From Phyllobacterium lublinensis (GTDB lineage Bacteria; Pseudomonadota; Alphaproteobacteria; Rhizobiales; Rhizobiaceae), in NCBI RefSeq assembly GCF_020164435.1, contig NZ_JAIUDQ010000009.1:62001-126000 (forward strand): a stretch of 64,000 nucleotides of DNA. The letters run 5' to 3'. Below the pieces are notes generated by a model, which had not been told where the DNA came from, made no database searches, and saw only the letters and a list, made by a program, of their open reading frames with translations. Below, piece after piece: positions 8,595 to 16,784 of this stretch. The translations under genes were made by a program, and so were the position numbers. Within the stretch, counting starts at the first letter, position 1. The number at the start of each line of letters is the position of its first letter.

Positions 8595-8954
8595 TCAGAA
8601 GCGATGAAGCCGCCAATAACGCCAGGGCAAATACCATACCAACCGACTGTCGAGCGTCGTGGGAACCGGGTCCAATCCCTGCGTCCCGCCGGGTCCACAA
8701 CGCATCAGGCGGAACAGCCCCATCCAGCCACCCGTCCACAGGCCGTAGCGGGCAATCGACTCATAGGCATATTCCGAGCAAGTCGGCAGGTGTCGGCAGG
8801 AATTACCGATAAAGCCGGACAATGTGAGCTGATAGAACCGAACGAGCCCGGTTCCAAGGAGGCGACCCGGCGTTTTCGGCCAGGGCCCGCGCCAATTGCG
8901 CGAATATGCACCGGGAACCTGCACTTCATGGTCGTGTGCCGGCTGATCGCACAT
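8595..8954 (-). CDS. yidD: Membrane protein insertion efficiency factor YidD
   Basis: YidD is a small membrane-associated protein thought to help YidC insert inner-membrane proteins. The signature CRHLPTCSEYAYESI (C53, C59) and the downstream GxxGxxRxxRC-type segment (GWMGLFRLMRCGPGG) are intact. At 119 residues it is somewhat longer than the E. coli protein because of a polar N-terminal extension. It begins 8 bases after the stop of the upstream scaffold gene, so the two are likely co-transcribed. Confidence 0.92.
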   Translation of the reverse strand: MCDQPAHDHEVQVPGAYSRNWRGPWPKTPGRLLGTGLVRFYQLTLSGFIGNSCRHLPTCSEYAYESIARYGLWTGGWMGLFRLMRCGPGGTQGLDPVPTTLDSRLVWYLPWRYWRLHRF

Positions 8955-8962
8955 GTCCGGTC

Positions 8963-9409
8963 TCAGGCCGCTGCTTCAGCGGTTTTCTTTTCAATCTGAT
9001 CCAGGCAATCGACGACGGCGTCAAAAGTCAGCATCGTGGAATTATGGCGTGCCTTGTAGTCCCGCACGGGCTCCAGGAATTTCAGATCCTCAAACCGCCC
9101 TTCCGGCGGCGCCCCGTTCTCCTTGAGCATCCTGAACATGATCTCGCGAAGGTCCCGCAATTCCTTGGCGGTCGCGCCAACCACATGCCTGGCCATGATC
9201 GACGACGAAGCCTGCCCCAAGGCACAGGCCTTAACGTCGTGGGCAAAGTCGGAAACAACGCCGTCTTGCATTTTCAAATCAACCGTAACGGTCGATCCGC
9301 ATAGTTTTGAATGGGCGGTTGCCGAGGCGTCGGGGTCCTCAAGACGGCCAAGCCGCCGAATATTCCCGGCAAATTCCAGGATACGCGCATTATAAACGTC
9401 ATTGATCAT
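8963..9409 (-). CDS. IscU/SufU-like iron-sulfur scaffold, incomplete ligand set
   Basis: The 148-residue protein has the IscU/SufU fold signature, starting MINDVYNARILEFAGN. Two expected cluster-ligand cysteines are present: C37 in KLCGST and C62 in KACALGQASSS. The aspartate that normally follows the first cysteine is absent, and the third cysteine (family RxxC(A/S)TL) is replaced in RHNSTML (121-127); C135 lies outside the motif. It may therefore no longer build a cluster on its own. Co-directional with yidD. Confidence 0.8.
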   Translation of the reverse strand: MINDVYNARILEFAGNIRRLGRLEDPDASATAHSKLCGSTVTVDLKMQDGVVSDFAHDVKACALGQASSSIMARHVVGATAKELRDLREIMFRMLKENGAPPEGRFEDLKFLEPVRDYKARHNSTMLTFDAVVDCLDQIEKKTAEAAA

Positions 9410-9682
9410 GATGGATGCCGTTTCCCTGCAATGTGTTTATCACAAACACGTCAATGTGCATCGCTTTGGCCCTATGAATCCCGAATTCAATCTCTATATA
9501 ATATCAGACTGACCAACCACAAAGTCGAATGGATTAAATAATCCGATGGGCTATGATGTGGGTCAGTCAGGGATCTTTTGTCCCTGCACGCTTCAATACA
9601 CCGTCCGTCCCATTGGGAACGACTATCGTGTATTGCCGTTTAACTCGTCGCTCCTCTGAGGGCGGCTACGGGAGATCGCGAT

Positions 9683-10309
9683 ATGGATGCGGTAATCAAG
9701 AATTTGCCGTCTGCGGCTGTCAAGCAGGACAACAAGCGCCGTCCGAGTCAGGCGGAGGCGGAAGCGGCTGTTCGCACGCTATTGCTATGGGCAGGCGACG
9801 ATCCCGACCGCGAAGGACTTCTGGACACGCCGGAACGGGTGGCAAAGGCCTATAAGGAACTGTTCTCCGGCTATACGCAGGATCCGTCGGAAGTGCTTGG
9901 CCGTACCTTCGAAGAGATCGCCGGATACGAGGACATTGTCCTCATTCAGGACATTCCGTTCTTCTCCCATTGCGAACATCACATGGTTCCAATCATCGGC
10001 AAGGCACACGTTGCCTATCTGCCTGATGGCGAAAAAGTTGTCGGACTGTCGAAAATCGCGCGCGTCGTCGATATTTTCGCACATCGCCTGCAGACCCAGG
10101 AGGCGATGACGGCGCAGATCGCCAATGCCATCCAGGAATCTTTGCAGCCGCGCGGCGTGGCCGTCATGATCGAGGCCGAGCACATGTGCATGTCCATGCG
10201 CGGGATTCGCAAGTCCGGTTCGATGACGACGACGACGACGTTCACGGGTACCTATAAGTCCGATGTGAACGAGCAAGTGCGCTTCATGACCCTCGTTCGG
10301 GGCCGCTAA
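9683..10309 (+). CDS. folE: GTP cyclohydrolase I
   Basis: FolE converts GTP to 7,8-dihydroneopterin triphosphate, the first step of folate synthesis. The 208-residue protein has the zinc and active-site residues of the zinc-dependent type: C97, H99 and H100 in [11 protein letters not shown], and C169 in HMCMSMRG. It starts at ATG 9683 behind GGGAG. The 273-base gap to the divergent scaffold gene holds the promoters. hisI follows 18 bases after the stop. Confidence 0.96.
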   Translation: MDAVIKNLPSAAVKQDNKRRPSQAEAEAAVRTLLLWAGDDPDREGLLDTPERVAKAYKELFSGYTQDPSEVLGRTFEEIAGYEDIVLIQDIPFFSHCEHHMVPIIGKAHVAYLPDGEKVVGLSKIARVVDIFAHRLQTQEAMTAQIANAIQESLQPRGVAVMIEAEHMCMSMRGIRKSGSMTTTTTFTGTYKSDVNEQVRFMTLVRGR

Positions 10310-10327
10310 GCTCCAGAATCGGCCTTG

Positions 10328-10744
10328 ATGATTTCCTTTTCCAATTCGCTCAGCGACAAGCACGAGAATGAAGAAGGCGCGGTGTTCGCACCGCGCTTTG
10401 ATGCGTCAGGACTGCTGACGACCATCGTCACCGATGTGAAGGACGGCCATTTGCTCATGGTGGCGCATATGAACGCCGAAGCGCTTCGGCTGACACTTGA
10501 AACCGGCATCGCACATTACTGGTCGCGTTCACGCAACACGCTCTGGAAGAAGGGCGAGACATCCGGCAACCTGCAGACGGTCGTTGAGATGCGCACCGAC
10601 TGCGACCAGGATGCGCTGTGGCTGAAAGTGACAGTGGCCGGCGACGGTCCGACATGTCATACGGGCCGCAGATCCTGCTTCTACCGTCAGGTCGTCACCA
10701 AGGATGGAACTTCTACGCTCGTCATGACTTCTGAATCCAGCTAG
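10328..10744 (+). CDS. hisI: Phosphoribosyl-AMP cyclohydrolase
   Basis: HisI opens the purine ring of phosphoribosyl-AMP in histidine synthesis. The magnesium-binding TDCDQD (D91, D93, D95) and the zinc cysteines (C92, C110, C117 in [12 protein letters not shown]) are intact in a 138-residue stand-alone protein without a fused HisE domain. ATG 10328 is used; a TTG three bases earlier is possible. It directly follows folE, an arrangement common in this order. No other his gene is in the window. Confidence 0.94.
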   Translation: MISFSNSLSDKHENEEGAVFAPRFDASGLLTTIVTDVKDGHLLMVAHMNAEALRLTLETGIAHYWSRSRNTLWKKGETSGNLQTVVEMRTDCDQDALWLKVTVAGDGPTCHTGRRSCFYRQVVTKDGTSTLVMTSESS

Positions 10745-10897
10745 CCCTCCATAAATCTTGTAAGCGTCATTAGCGATCTCTTAATCCTATTTCGTTGGTT
10801 GGCTTACCGGTCACAATTACGCAATATTCATCCTTGAACACTAAGATCGCAGCCATGCAGGGGATTGTGAAACAGTACGACTTCAGGAGTGTGTGTT

Positions 10898-11872
10898 ATG
10901 CTCGAATGGGCATCGCGCCGGTTGCGCGCGGCAGAACCGATCGGCATCAGTGAAAATCCGGACGTGCGAGTAACTGCGCCGGAAAAGCCTCACAACAGCA
11001 GGACCCCTATTGCCTTGGCACTTGGCGGCGGCGCGGCCCGCGGATGGGCGCATATCGGTGTGCTGCGCGCCCTGGATGAGGCAGGCATCGAGATTTCGAT
11101 GATCGCCGGCACATCGATCGGCGCCCTCGTCGGAGGTTGCTATCTTGGCGGCAAGCTCGATCAACTGGAAGAATTCGCACGCAGCCTGACCAAGCGCGGC
11201 ATCTTCAGCCTGCTGGATCTGCGCTTTGGCGGCAATGGATTGTTCGGCGGCATGAAGCTCGATCGACGCCTGCGCGACCATCTTGAAGAACTTGCCATCG
11301 AAGACCTGTCCAAACGATTCATCGCCGTCTGTGCCGAGATCAATACGGGGCATGAGATCTGGCTGACGCGCGGCAGCCTGATTACGGCCATGCGAGCGTC
11401 CTACGCCCTGCCCGGCGTGTTCGAGCCCGTGGAGTGCAATGGCCGCACGCTGGTGGACGGCGCCTTGGTCAATCCCGTGCCGGTTGCGGTCTGCCGATCC
11501 TACGAACAGCCGCTGGTCGTCGCCGTGAACCTTCATTACGACCAGTTCGGTCGCGCCGCGGTGATCAAGCATGCGGCGGAGGCCCCGCATGCGCATGCTG
11601 GCGATGGTGAAGCGGCCGGTTCGCGTTTCGGCTCGAGCTACACCAAGCGCCTGGGAATAACCGGCGTCATGATGGAAGCGTTCAATATTATCCAGGACCG
11701 GATTTCCCGCGCACGCATGGCTGGTGATCCACCAGATATCATGCTGATGCCGAAAATCGGCCATGTCGGACTTGCCGAGTTTCACCGCGCCGATGAGGCG
11801 ATCAAACTCGGCTATGAAGAAACGATGGCGCGCCTGGGCGAACTGGAGCGCATGCAGAAGCTTGTCTTCTAG
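10898..11872 (+). CDS. Patatin-like phospholipase (RssA-type)
   Basis: A 324-residue serine hydrolase. The oxyanion loop GGGAARGW is at 43-50, the nucleophile S73 lies in GTSIG (71-75), and the catalytic aspartate D187 is in DGA. These form the Ser-Asp dyad of patatin lipases. No signal peptide or membrane span is seen, so it is likely a cytoplasmic or membrane-peripheral lipid acyl hydrolase. ATG 10898 is chosen because AGGAG lies 8 bases upstream; a GTG three codons earlier would overlap that site. Natural substrate unknown. Confidence 0.88.
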   Translation: MLEWASRRLRAAEPIGISENPDVRVTAPEKPHNSRTPIALALGGGAARGWAHIGVLRALDEAGIEISMIAGTSIGALVGGCYLGGKLDQLEEFARSLTKRGIFSLLDLRFGGNGLFGGMKLDRRLRDHLEELAIEDLSKRFIAVCAEINTGHEIWLTRGSLITAMRASYALPGVFEPVECNGRTLVDGALVNPVPVAVCRSYEQPLVVAVNLHYDQFGRAAVIKHAAEAPHAHAGDGEAAGSRFGSSYTKRLGITGVMMEAFNIIQDRISRARMAGDPPDIMLMPKIGHVGLAEFHRADEAIKLGYEETMARLGELERMQKLVF

Positions 11873-11875
11873 GCC

Positions 11876-12307
11876 TCAAGCCGTTGCAATGTAGCTGCGG
11901 ATTTCCTCCGACTCGCGCTCTACCTCTTCAATGCGGAGCTTGACCACGTCGCCAATCGATACGATGCCGTGGAGGTGTCCGTCCTTCTCGACGGGCAGAT
12001 GGCGGAACCGGCCACGAGTCATTATCTCCATGACCTGATTGACCGTGTGTTTTTCACTGCAGACGCTGACCTTCATCGTCATGGTTTCGGAGATCGGCTT
12101 CCACAATGCATCGGCACCGTCGGCTGCCAGCGCTCTCACCACATCCCGTTCTGACAATATGCCCTTGATCGCATTGTTCTTATCACAAACAACAATTGCG
12201 CCGATCTTGTGCTTGGCGAGCATTGTGACAGCATCGCCCAATGTGGTTTCCGGCGCCGTGCTGAACACGTCGTAACCTTTACGCTCCAAAATCAGTTTGA
12301 CAGTCAT
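11876..12307 (-). CDS. CBS-domain protein
   Basis: The 143-residue protein consists almost entirely of a tandem pair of CBS domains (about residues 5-60 and 75-135), each with the G(I/V)(L/V)SxxDV signature (GILSERDVV and GIVSIGDVV). Stand-alone CBS pairs bind adenine nucleotides or S-adenosyl compounds and act as energy or ligand sensors; no partner can be named. The start at 12307 has AGGAGG six bases upstream; an ATG six bases earlier abuts that site. It converges with the patatin gene, with only 3 bases between the stops. Confidence 0.88.
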   Translation of the reverse strand: MTVKLILERKGYDVFSTAPETTLGDAVTMLAKHKIGAIVVCDKNNAIKGILSERDVVRALAADGADALWKPISETMTMKVSVCSEKHTVNQVMEIMTRGRFRHLPVEKDGHLHGIVSIGDVVKLRIEEVERESEEIRSYIATA

Positions 12308-12416
12308 GTACATCCTCCTTGCACGTCAGCCTCCAGGTCCTCGGAATCTCCCACACTACATCAGATGACCTTGTCCATCGTGCGCGTATGTTGCCCTTAT
12401 TGCAACCGGTTTGCAA

Positions 12417-13151
12417 TTATACCAACAGTTCAGGATCGATGCGATCATCATAGGGCCTGTCGAACAGTGAAATGCCGAAGAAGCCCACAAGGAAGCCGCC
12501 AATATGCGCTTCCCAGGCAATTGTAGCCGAGCCGTCGACGCCAACGGACAACAGGCCGGTCAACATGTTGGTGACAAACCACACGCCGAGAAACACCAGC
12601 ACTGTGCGCATCCGCAGGGCCACGGCAACGGGCAGGATGTCGCCGACAAATGCCGCGGAATTGCGCAATGTCGACCGGCGGAAACCAAAGCGCGCCGCAG
12701 CGCCCATCATGGCCGATACGGCGCCCGACGCGCCCACCAGCGGCGCCGTGCTATCGGGGTAAACAGCATAGTGGGTCATCACGGCCGCTACCGACGCAAC
12801 GATCCAGAACAGCGTCATGCGAAGCGGGCCAACGCGCGCGGCAAGTGGTGAACCGAATGCGGCAAGCCAGATCATATTCAGTGCTATGTGCGCTACGCTG
12901 CCGTGCATGAGCGAATAGGTGATGGTGGTCAGCCATGCTGCAGGCGAATAGAACCCGCCATATTCGGAGAAGCGGGCGGGAATGAAAGCGAAATTCCAGA
13001 GGAACGTGCTGCTCTGCTGATCATTCAATATATAGGCCTCGAGGACGAAGACGATTCCACATATGGCCATAATGGCCAGGATCACGCCCGGAATATTGAA
13101 GACAGGCTCGCCGCCCGATGAGTGATTGCGGACATTTACAGAATTGTTCAT
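12417..13151 (-). CDS. Rhomboid family intramembrane serine protease
   Basis: A 244-residue polytopic membrane protein. The rhomboid catalytic dyad is present: S142 in GASGAV and H215 in AHIGG. The oxyanion-side motif H83/H88/N92 (LMHGSVAHIALNM) is also intact. Six or seven membrane spans fit the hydrophobic profile. Rhomboids cleave other membrane proteins within or near the bilayer; the substrate is unknown. Confidence 0.9.
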   Translation of the reverse strand: MNNSVNVRNHSSGGEPVFNIPGVILAIMAICGIVFVLEAYILNDQQSSTFLWNFAFIPARFSEYGGFYSPAAWLTTITYSLMHGSVAHIALNMIWLAAFGSPLAARVGPLRMTLFWIVASVAAVMTHYAVYPDSTAPLVGASGAVSAMMGAAARFGFRRSTLRNSAAFVGDILPVAVALRMRTVLVFLGVWFVTNMLTGLLSVGVDGSATIAWEAHIGGFLVGFFGISLFDRPYDDRIDPELLV

Positions 13152-13501
13152 ACGCTCCTACGCAGTCTCGAACTTGCCGGTTCCGGCACGCTATCCGGAT
13201 ATTGCGCCGCGAGCAAAGCCAGAGCGTTCCGGATATTCCATTTAGTATCCACGGCTGGCCGTTTGATGGCCAGACAGAAAAGAGGCCATTCAGAGGTATC
13301 TGAATGGCCCTTGAATTCAGGGATATATGGACATGTGAACTCTGTTCAAGGAGGTTGTCCCATACTGACGGTCGCATCGCAATCGAAACCAATCATTAAC
13401 CTTAATCGCCCTGCGCGGTGGAGCCTTCTGCATGATTGGTGGCAACTGCGCCGGGTGAATGCCAGAGTCGGAATCACTCCAGCGCCGGTATCCGAAGGCA
13501 G
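13152..13501. other. 350-base intergenic region with a perfect palindrome
   Basis: This gap separates the rhomboid gene (minus) from the PAS gene (plus). No coding frame I can support is present. It holds the hairpin listed at 13284-13309 and presumably both divergent promoters. Confidence 0.6.
13284..13309 (-). repeat. 11-bp perfect hairpin with GGTA/TACC tetraloop
   Basis: GGCCATTCAGA (13284-13294) and TCTGAATGGCC (13299-13309) form a perfect stem with a four-base loop. On the minus strand it is followed by TCTTTTCTG, so it looks like a rho-independent terminator pointing left, yet no minus-strand gene lies upstream of it. It could end a short unannotated RNA or attenuate the rhomboid transcript, 130 bases ahead of its start. 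Confidence 0.5.
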
Positions 13502-14137
13502 ATGAATCCCATGCGGCACGATGCTACCAACGAACTCTTCGGATATTGGAACAGGCTGCGCGGGGCACGCGCCGCGCCGGAACGGAGGGAAGTCACCCCT
13601 GCCCCTATCCGGTCTCATCTCGCAAACACCTTCATCCTGCAGGCGACCGGAACTTCCGAGCCAAGGTTTCGCCTCGCAGGAACCAGGCTCTGTTCCGTTT
13701 ACGGCAGAGAGTTGAAGAACCTCCCCTTTGCGTCGCTTTGGCAGACAAGGGACAAGAACACCATCTCCAGGCTGCTGAAGAACAGCATGACCAACAAATG
13801 CGTCGTCAAGCTCAACTATGAAGGCAGGAGCAGCCGCGGTCGTAAGGCACTTTTGAATCTGCTTCTTCTGCCGCTCGCCAGCGAGGCCAACGAGCAATAT
13901 CTGTTGGGTATGATCATACCCCTCGGGCAACCCTTTTGGCTGGAATCGGATGCAATCGTTGAAAATCGCATCCAATCCGTCTCAATCATCGACCCGGAAA
14001 ATCCAGTACCCGCAACCGATCCGATCCATATTGCATCCGAAGCCAGCGTCGGCGTCCCGCTGACTGCCTCTCGAACTATCGTCAGCCGCAAGGTGCGCCA
14101 CCTGCGCGTCTTCGATGGCGGGAAAATCATCGACTAG
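13502..14137 (+). CDS. PAS-domain protein (PAS_5 family)
   Basis: The 211-residue protein matches the alphaproteobacterial PAS_5 family: a WNRLRGARAAPERREV start, PxxIRxHLxxTFIL, then FRLAGTRLCSVYGREL and a C-terminal hydrophobic sheet. There is no output domain, so it is probably a small sensor or regulator partner. In the family some members affect envelope and cell-cycle genes, but no function can be assigned here. ATG 13502 is preferred for its upstream AAGG; ATG 13511 is an alternative. Confidence 0.8.
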   Translation: MNPMRHDATNELFGYWNRLRGARAAPERREVTPAPIRSHLANTFILQATGTSEPRFRLAGTRLCSVYGRELKNLPFASLWQTRDKNTISRLLKNSMTNKCVVKLNYEGRSSRGRKALLNLLLLPLASEANEQYLLGMIIPLGQPFWLESDAIVENRIQSVSIIDPENPVPATDPIHIASEASVGVPLTASRTIVSRKVRHLRVFDGGKIID

Positions 14138-14242
14138 GTTAGCAATTCGTGAGCATCGACTGTGCGCGTTACCTTGGCATTAAGACTTGTGGCTTAATCT
14201 ACGCAAATCAGTCCCTGTCGATCCGTAATCTGGACAGCCTTT

Positions 14243-14851
14243 ATGCAGTTATACCGTGACGATTCGAGCTCCAACCCTGCCGCCACGGGCAAGTTCTATA
14301 GCGTGCGAGTGCAGCTTTACGGCCGCTTCATGCTGGAAGACCGTACAGAGCATGTCTGCCAGATTGATGAGATGTCTCCTGGCGACGTGGTTATTACCAC
14401 GGATGTGTTGGCGAACAATGGTGAGCGAGTGATCGTCTATATCGATCACATCGGCCGTGTCGAAGGCACTGTCGAGCGCATGGTGAGAGGCGGGTTCCTG
14501 TTATCATTGGTGGCTTCGGACCGGAAGAAAAACAAGATCGCGGCCCAGCTGACATGGCTCGCCAACAAGCACGAGCTGGACATGCCGGAAGACCGGCGTC
14601 ACCAGCGCATAGCGCCACGCAACCCCATGACCACGCTGTCAATGGCTGACGGACGTCAATACCCTTGCCGCATCATAGACCTGTCGATCTCGGGCGCGGC
14701 GGTCGAAATCCGCATGCGCCCCGCTCTGAACAGCCAGGTCATTCTCGGCTCCATGCGCGGCCGCGTTGTCCGGCATTTCGAGGAAGGGATTGCCATCGAA
14801 TTTGCCACGGTCCAAAGCCGTGAGGCGATCGATATCGCGTTCGAACACTAA
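14243..14851 (+). CDS. PilZ-domain protein (c-di-GMP receptor)
   Basis: A 202-residue cytoplasmic protein. The C-terminal half carries both c-di-GMP contact motifs of PilZ: RRHQR (RxxxR, 118-122) and DLSISG (DxSxxG, 146-151). The N-terminal half (20-90) resembles a second, motif-less PilZ-like barrel. It is therefore likely a c-di-GMP effector, fitting with the PleD diguanylate cyclase encoded at 53-54 kb. The target is unknown. It stands alone, co-directional with the PAS gene 105 bases upstream. Confidence 0.87.
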   Translation: MQLYRDDSSSNPAATGKFYSVRVQLYGRFMLEDRTEHVCQIDEMSPGDVVITTDVLANNGERVIVYIDHIGRVEGTVERMVRGGFLLSLVASDRKKNKIAAQLTWLANKHELDMPEDRRHQRIAPRNPMTTLSMADGRQYPCRIIDLSISGAAVEIRMRPALNSQVILGSMRGRVVRHFEEGIAIEFATVQSREAIDIAFEH

Positions 14852-14958
14852 TCCATTCAATTCAATAATCATTTTAACACACTAAATTCTCTTAATATTG
14901 TTCGAAGCATCTCCTTGGCTTCAGCGTTATTTGGCTGACAATGACCAGCAGAAGCAGC

Positions 14959-15612
14959 CTAGGCCCCATTGACCAGCGCCAGAATCAACTGATGAACATT
15001 GCCGCCCTGGCTCATTTCGGCTTTGTCGAAATCCCTGCTTTTCTGGCGCTGCTCCAGCGATAGCGCGGAAAGTCGCTTTGTCATCTCGGCCCTGATTTTC
15101 TGGCATTTGGGATCATTGGGTACGGACAATCCAACGGTTGTGGCCTCGATCGCCTTCACGAGATCCTTGATCATGTCTCCATGCACAAGCTCATGGCTGC
15201 GAACGCCTGCAATGAACCTGTCCCAATTCTTCTGCGCAGCATCCGGAAGCTGTTCGGCCGGCTTGGGTAGCGTATATGTAATGATAAGCTTTGGCCGCGC
15301 CGATACAAGCGTACAGGCGTCGCCCTGCGTTTCGTATTTTCGTGTCCATGTCAGCTTGAAATTGGTATGCGCGATGGCCCGAACCATGCCGCCGACCTTG
15401 GGGCCTTTCTCGCCGATCGAGGCATAGAGCGCTGCGCCGGATTTTCCGGCGATGGCATAGGGTTCCACCTTCTCGATCGCTTGCCACTCTGCGCGCGCGA
15501 TTGCGGGAGACAGTGACAAACACACCGCCAGCAAGCCAAGTCTAACGCCTGTTTTCAAGCGGATCCCCGTTGTGATGAAAGAAAAGATATGGTGAATGGG
15601 CGAATGGATCAT
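14959..15612 (-). CDS. DUF922 putative zinc-dependent protease, secreted
   Basis: A 217-residue protein with a signal peptide (hydrophobic core about 24-38, SPAIARA cleavage-like site at 35-41). The mature domain has the DUF922 pattern, with HELVH (H140, E141, H144) as a putative zinc-protease motif and WDRFIAGVRSHE leading into it. Periplasmic location is expected; substrate unknown. ATG 15612 is chosen because AAGGGG precedes it; the start and this site lie inside a perfect hairpin (15610-15643). Confidence 0.82.
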   Translation of the reverse strand: MIHSPIHHIFSFITTGIRLKTGVRLGLLAVCLSLSPAIARAEWQAIEKVEPYAIAGKSGAALYASIGEKGPKVGGMVRAIAHTNFKLTWTRKYETQGDACTLVSARPKLIITYTLPKPAEQLPDAAQKNWDRFIAGVRSHELVHGDMIKDLVKAIEATTVGLSVPNDPKCQKIRAEMTKRLSALSLEQRQKSRDFDKAEMSQGGNVHQLILALVNGA

Positions 15613-15643
15613 TACCCCTTCCGTTGCCATGAAAGGGGTAATG
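15610..15643 (-). promoter_or_regulatory. Hairpin enclosing the ribosome binding site and start of the DUF922 gene
   Basis: On the minus strand CATTACCCCTT (15643-15633) pairs perfectly, 11 bp, with AAGGGGTAATG (15620-15610). The second arm holds both the Shine-Dalgarno AAGGGG and the start codon ATG. Folding would block initiation. The stem also follows the DUF992 stop by 11 bases, so it could instead serve as that gene's 3' stem. Confidence 0.6.
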
Positions 15644-15653
15644 ATGAAAGCCC

Positions 15654-16160
15654 TTAGTTTACCGAGGCGAGCGTCATCGACGTGCCGGTTGCGGCGACGT
15701 TGAGGCCAATTTGACCGGTAACGCTGATGGGTTGAAGATGGATTGCCCCTGAAGTACCGCCAAACAGAACATTCGTGCCGATGCCAGCGCCAACGGTGGC
15801 CTCTGCCGTGGCGCCCTGATAGAGGCCGCTCAGGGAACCATGGCGGTAACCGGCTGCCGGAGCAAAGACTGCCCAGATGACCCTAGTGCGTGTGGTAAAG
15901 CCGACATCGACACCGAGTTTCCTGATCGCCCCGCTGTAACGATCCAAAGGTTCGCCGCTAAGTGCCGAATGGAAGCCGCAGTCGATTTCCTTGGCTGAGC
16001 CAAGAACGTAGCCAATTCCGCCGCCAACAAAGCAATCGAGGTAACCGATCTTCACGCCGCCGCGTCCGCCCTGGTTCCGGACATCGGCAGCATTGGCAGC
16101 CGTCGCGCCGGCAAGCACCAGTGATGCGGCGCCGAGCGCCATCGCAAAAATCTTGTTCAT
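15654..16160 (-). CDS. DUF992 family secreted protein
   Basis: A 168-residue protein with a classical signal peptide (MNKIFAMALGAASLVLAG, cleavage after ANAA near residue 25). The mature domain shows the DUF992 landmarks: GYLDCxVxGGxGYVLGSAKEIDC, YSGAIRKLGVDVGFT, WAVFAP, and the glycine-rich GAGIGTNVLFGG. It is probably a periplasmic or outer-membrane-associated beta-rich protein of unknown role, abundant in this order. GGAG lies 6 bases before the ATG. Confidence 0.85.
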   Translation of the reverse strand: MNKIFAMALGAASLVLAGATAANAADVRNQGGRGGVKIGYLDCFVGGGIGYVLGSAKEIDCGFHSALSGEPLDRYSGAIRKLGVDVGFTTRTRVIWAVFAPAAGYRHGSLSGLYQGATAEATVGAGIGTNVLFGGTSGAIHLQPISVTGQIGLNVAATGTSMTLASVN

Positions 16161-16784
16161 CATTCTCTCCTTCTCAAACGGTGACCGGTACATCGGGACC
16201 GGTCTTCCCGCCAACTAACTCAGCATCAGGATTCGTGTAGGCGAAAACGAAGCATCTTGTGTCGATACATAGGGGAAAGCATTTGGCAGGCACCTCAAAG
16301 CTCAATCCCTATTCGGACATTTTGAAGGCATCGGACTGAATGCTGCCGCCATTTTGAAGGTCACCGCCCTTCACCTTGTTGAACAGCCTGGAGACATGAC
16401 AAATATACTCCGCAACGAGCGGATTTGCGCGCGTCAATCTCGTTCAAATGGCATTTTTTCTGATTTTTTTAGACGTTTGCTTCATGTCGCCGAAAATCTT
16501 TGGGCCAAATTGCCACGAAACTCGGGCGAGACAACTCGAATCCCTCCTCGTATATTAAGGCATCATAAATCACAAAATATTCAGATCAACGAATGCTTAA
16601 TTCTGTTCTTCTTCATCGATATCAATTATAACTGCATTTAAATAAAATAATAATAGTTATTAATACATGGTTATAGTCTAATTCGTTTATTTTTTGCTAC
16701 TGATTTGATTCATATTTACTGATCGACATTTCCGCTCGATAAAACTCTCTCTGCCATTGTCGTCTCAACCGGGGAGACGACGGG
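16161..16784. other. 624-base intergenic region, AT-rich, no supported gene
   Basis: Divergent genes flank this gap. A frame of 95 codons exists at 16354-16641 but has no ribosome binding site, family resemblance or codon bias and crosses AT-rich sequence. About 16600-16740 is far richer in A+T than its surroundings. It may hold the promoters of both neighbours. Confidence 0.5.
16759..16781 (+). promoter_or_regulatory. Hairpin enclosing the ribosome binding site of the BTLCP gene
   Basis: GTCGTCTC (16759-16766) pairs perfectly with GAGACGAC (16774-16781) around the loop AACCGGG. The purine-rich GGGGAG (16771-16776) that should act as ribosome binding site for ATG 16785 spans the loop and second arm, so folding would restrict translation. 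Confidence 0.5.

Noticed and set aside
10883..11785. 300-codon frame on the minus strand
   Set aside because: Complete overlap with the patatin gene, whose catalytic motifs are intact; no ribosome binding site or family match.
16354..16641. 95-codon plus-strand frame in the gap before the BTLCP gene
   Set aside because: No binding site, crosses AT-rich intergenic DNA, no domain.
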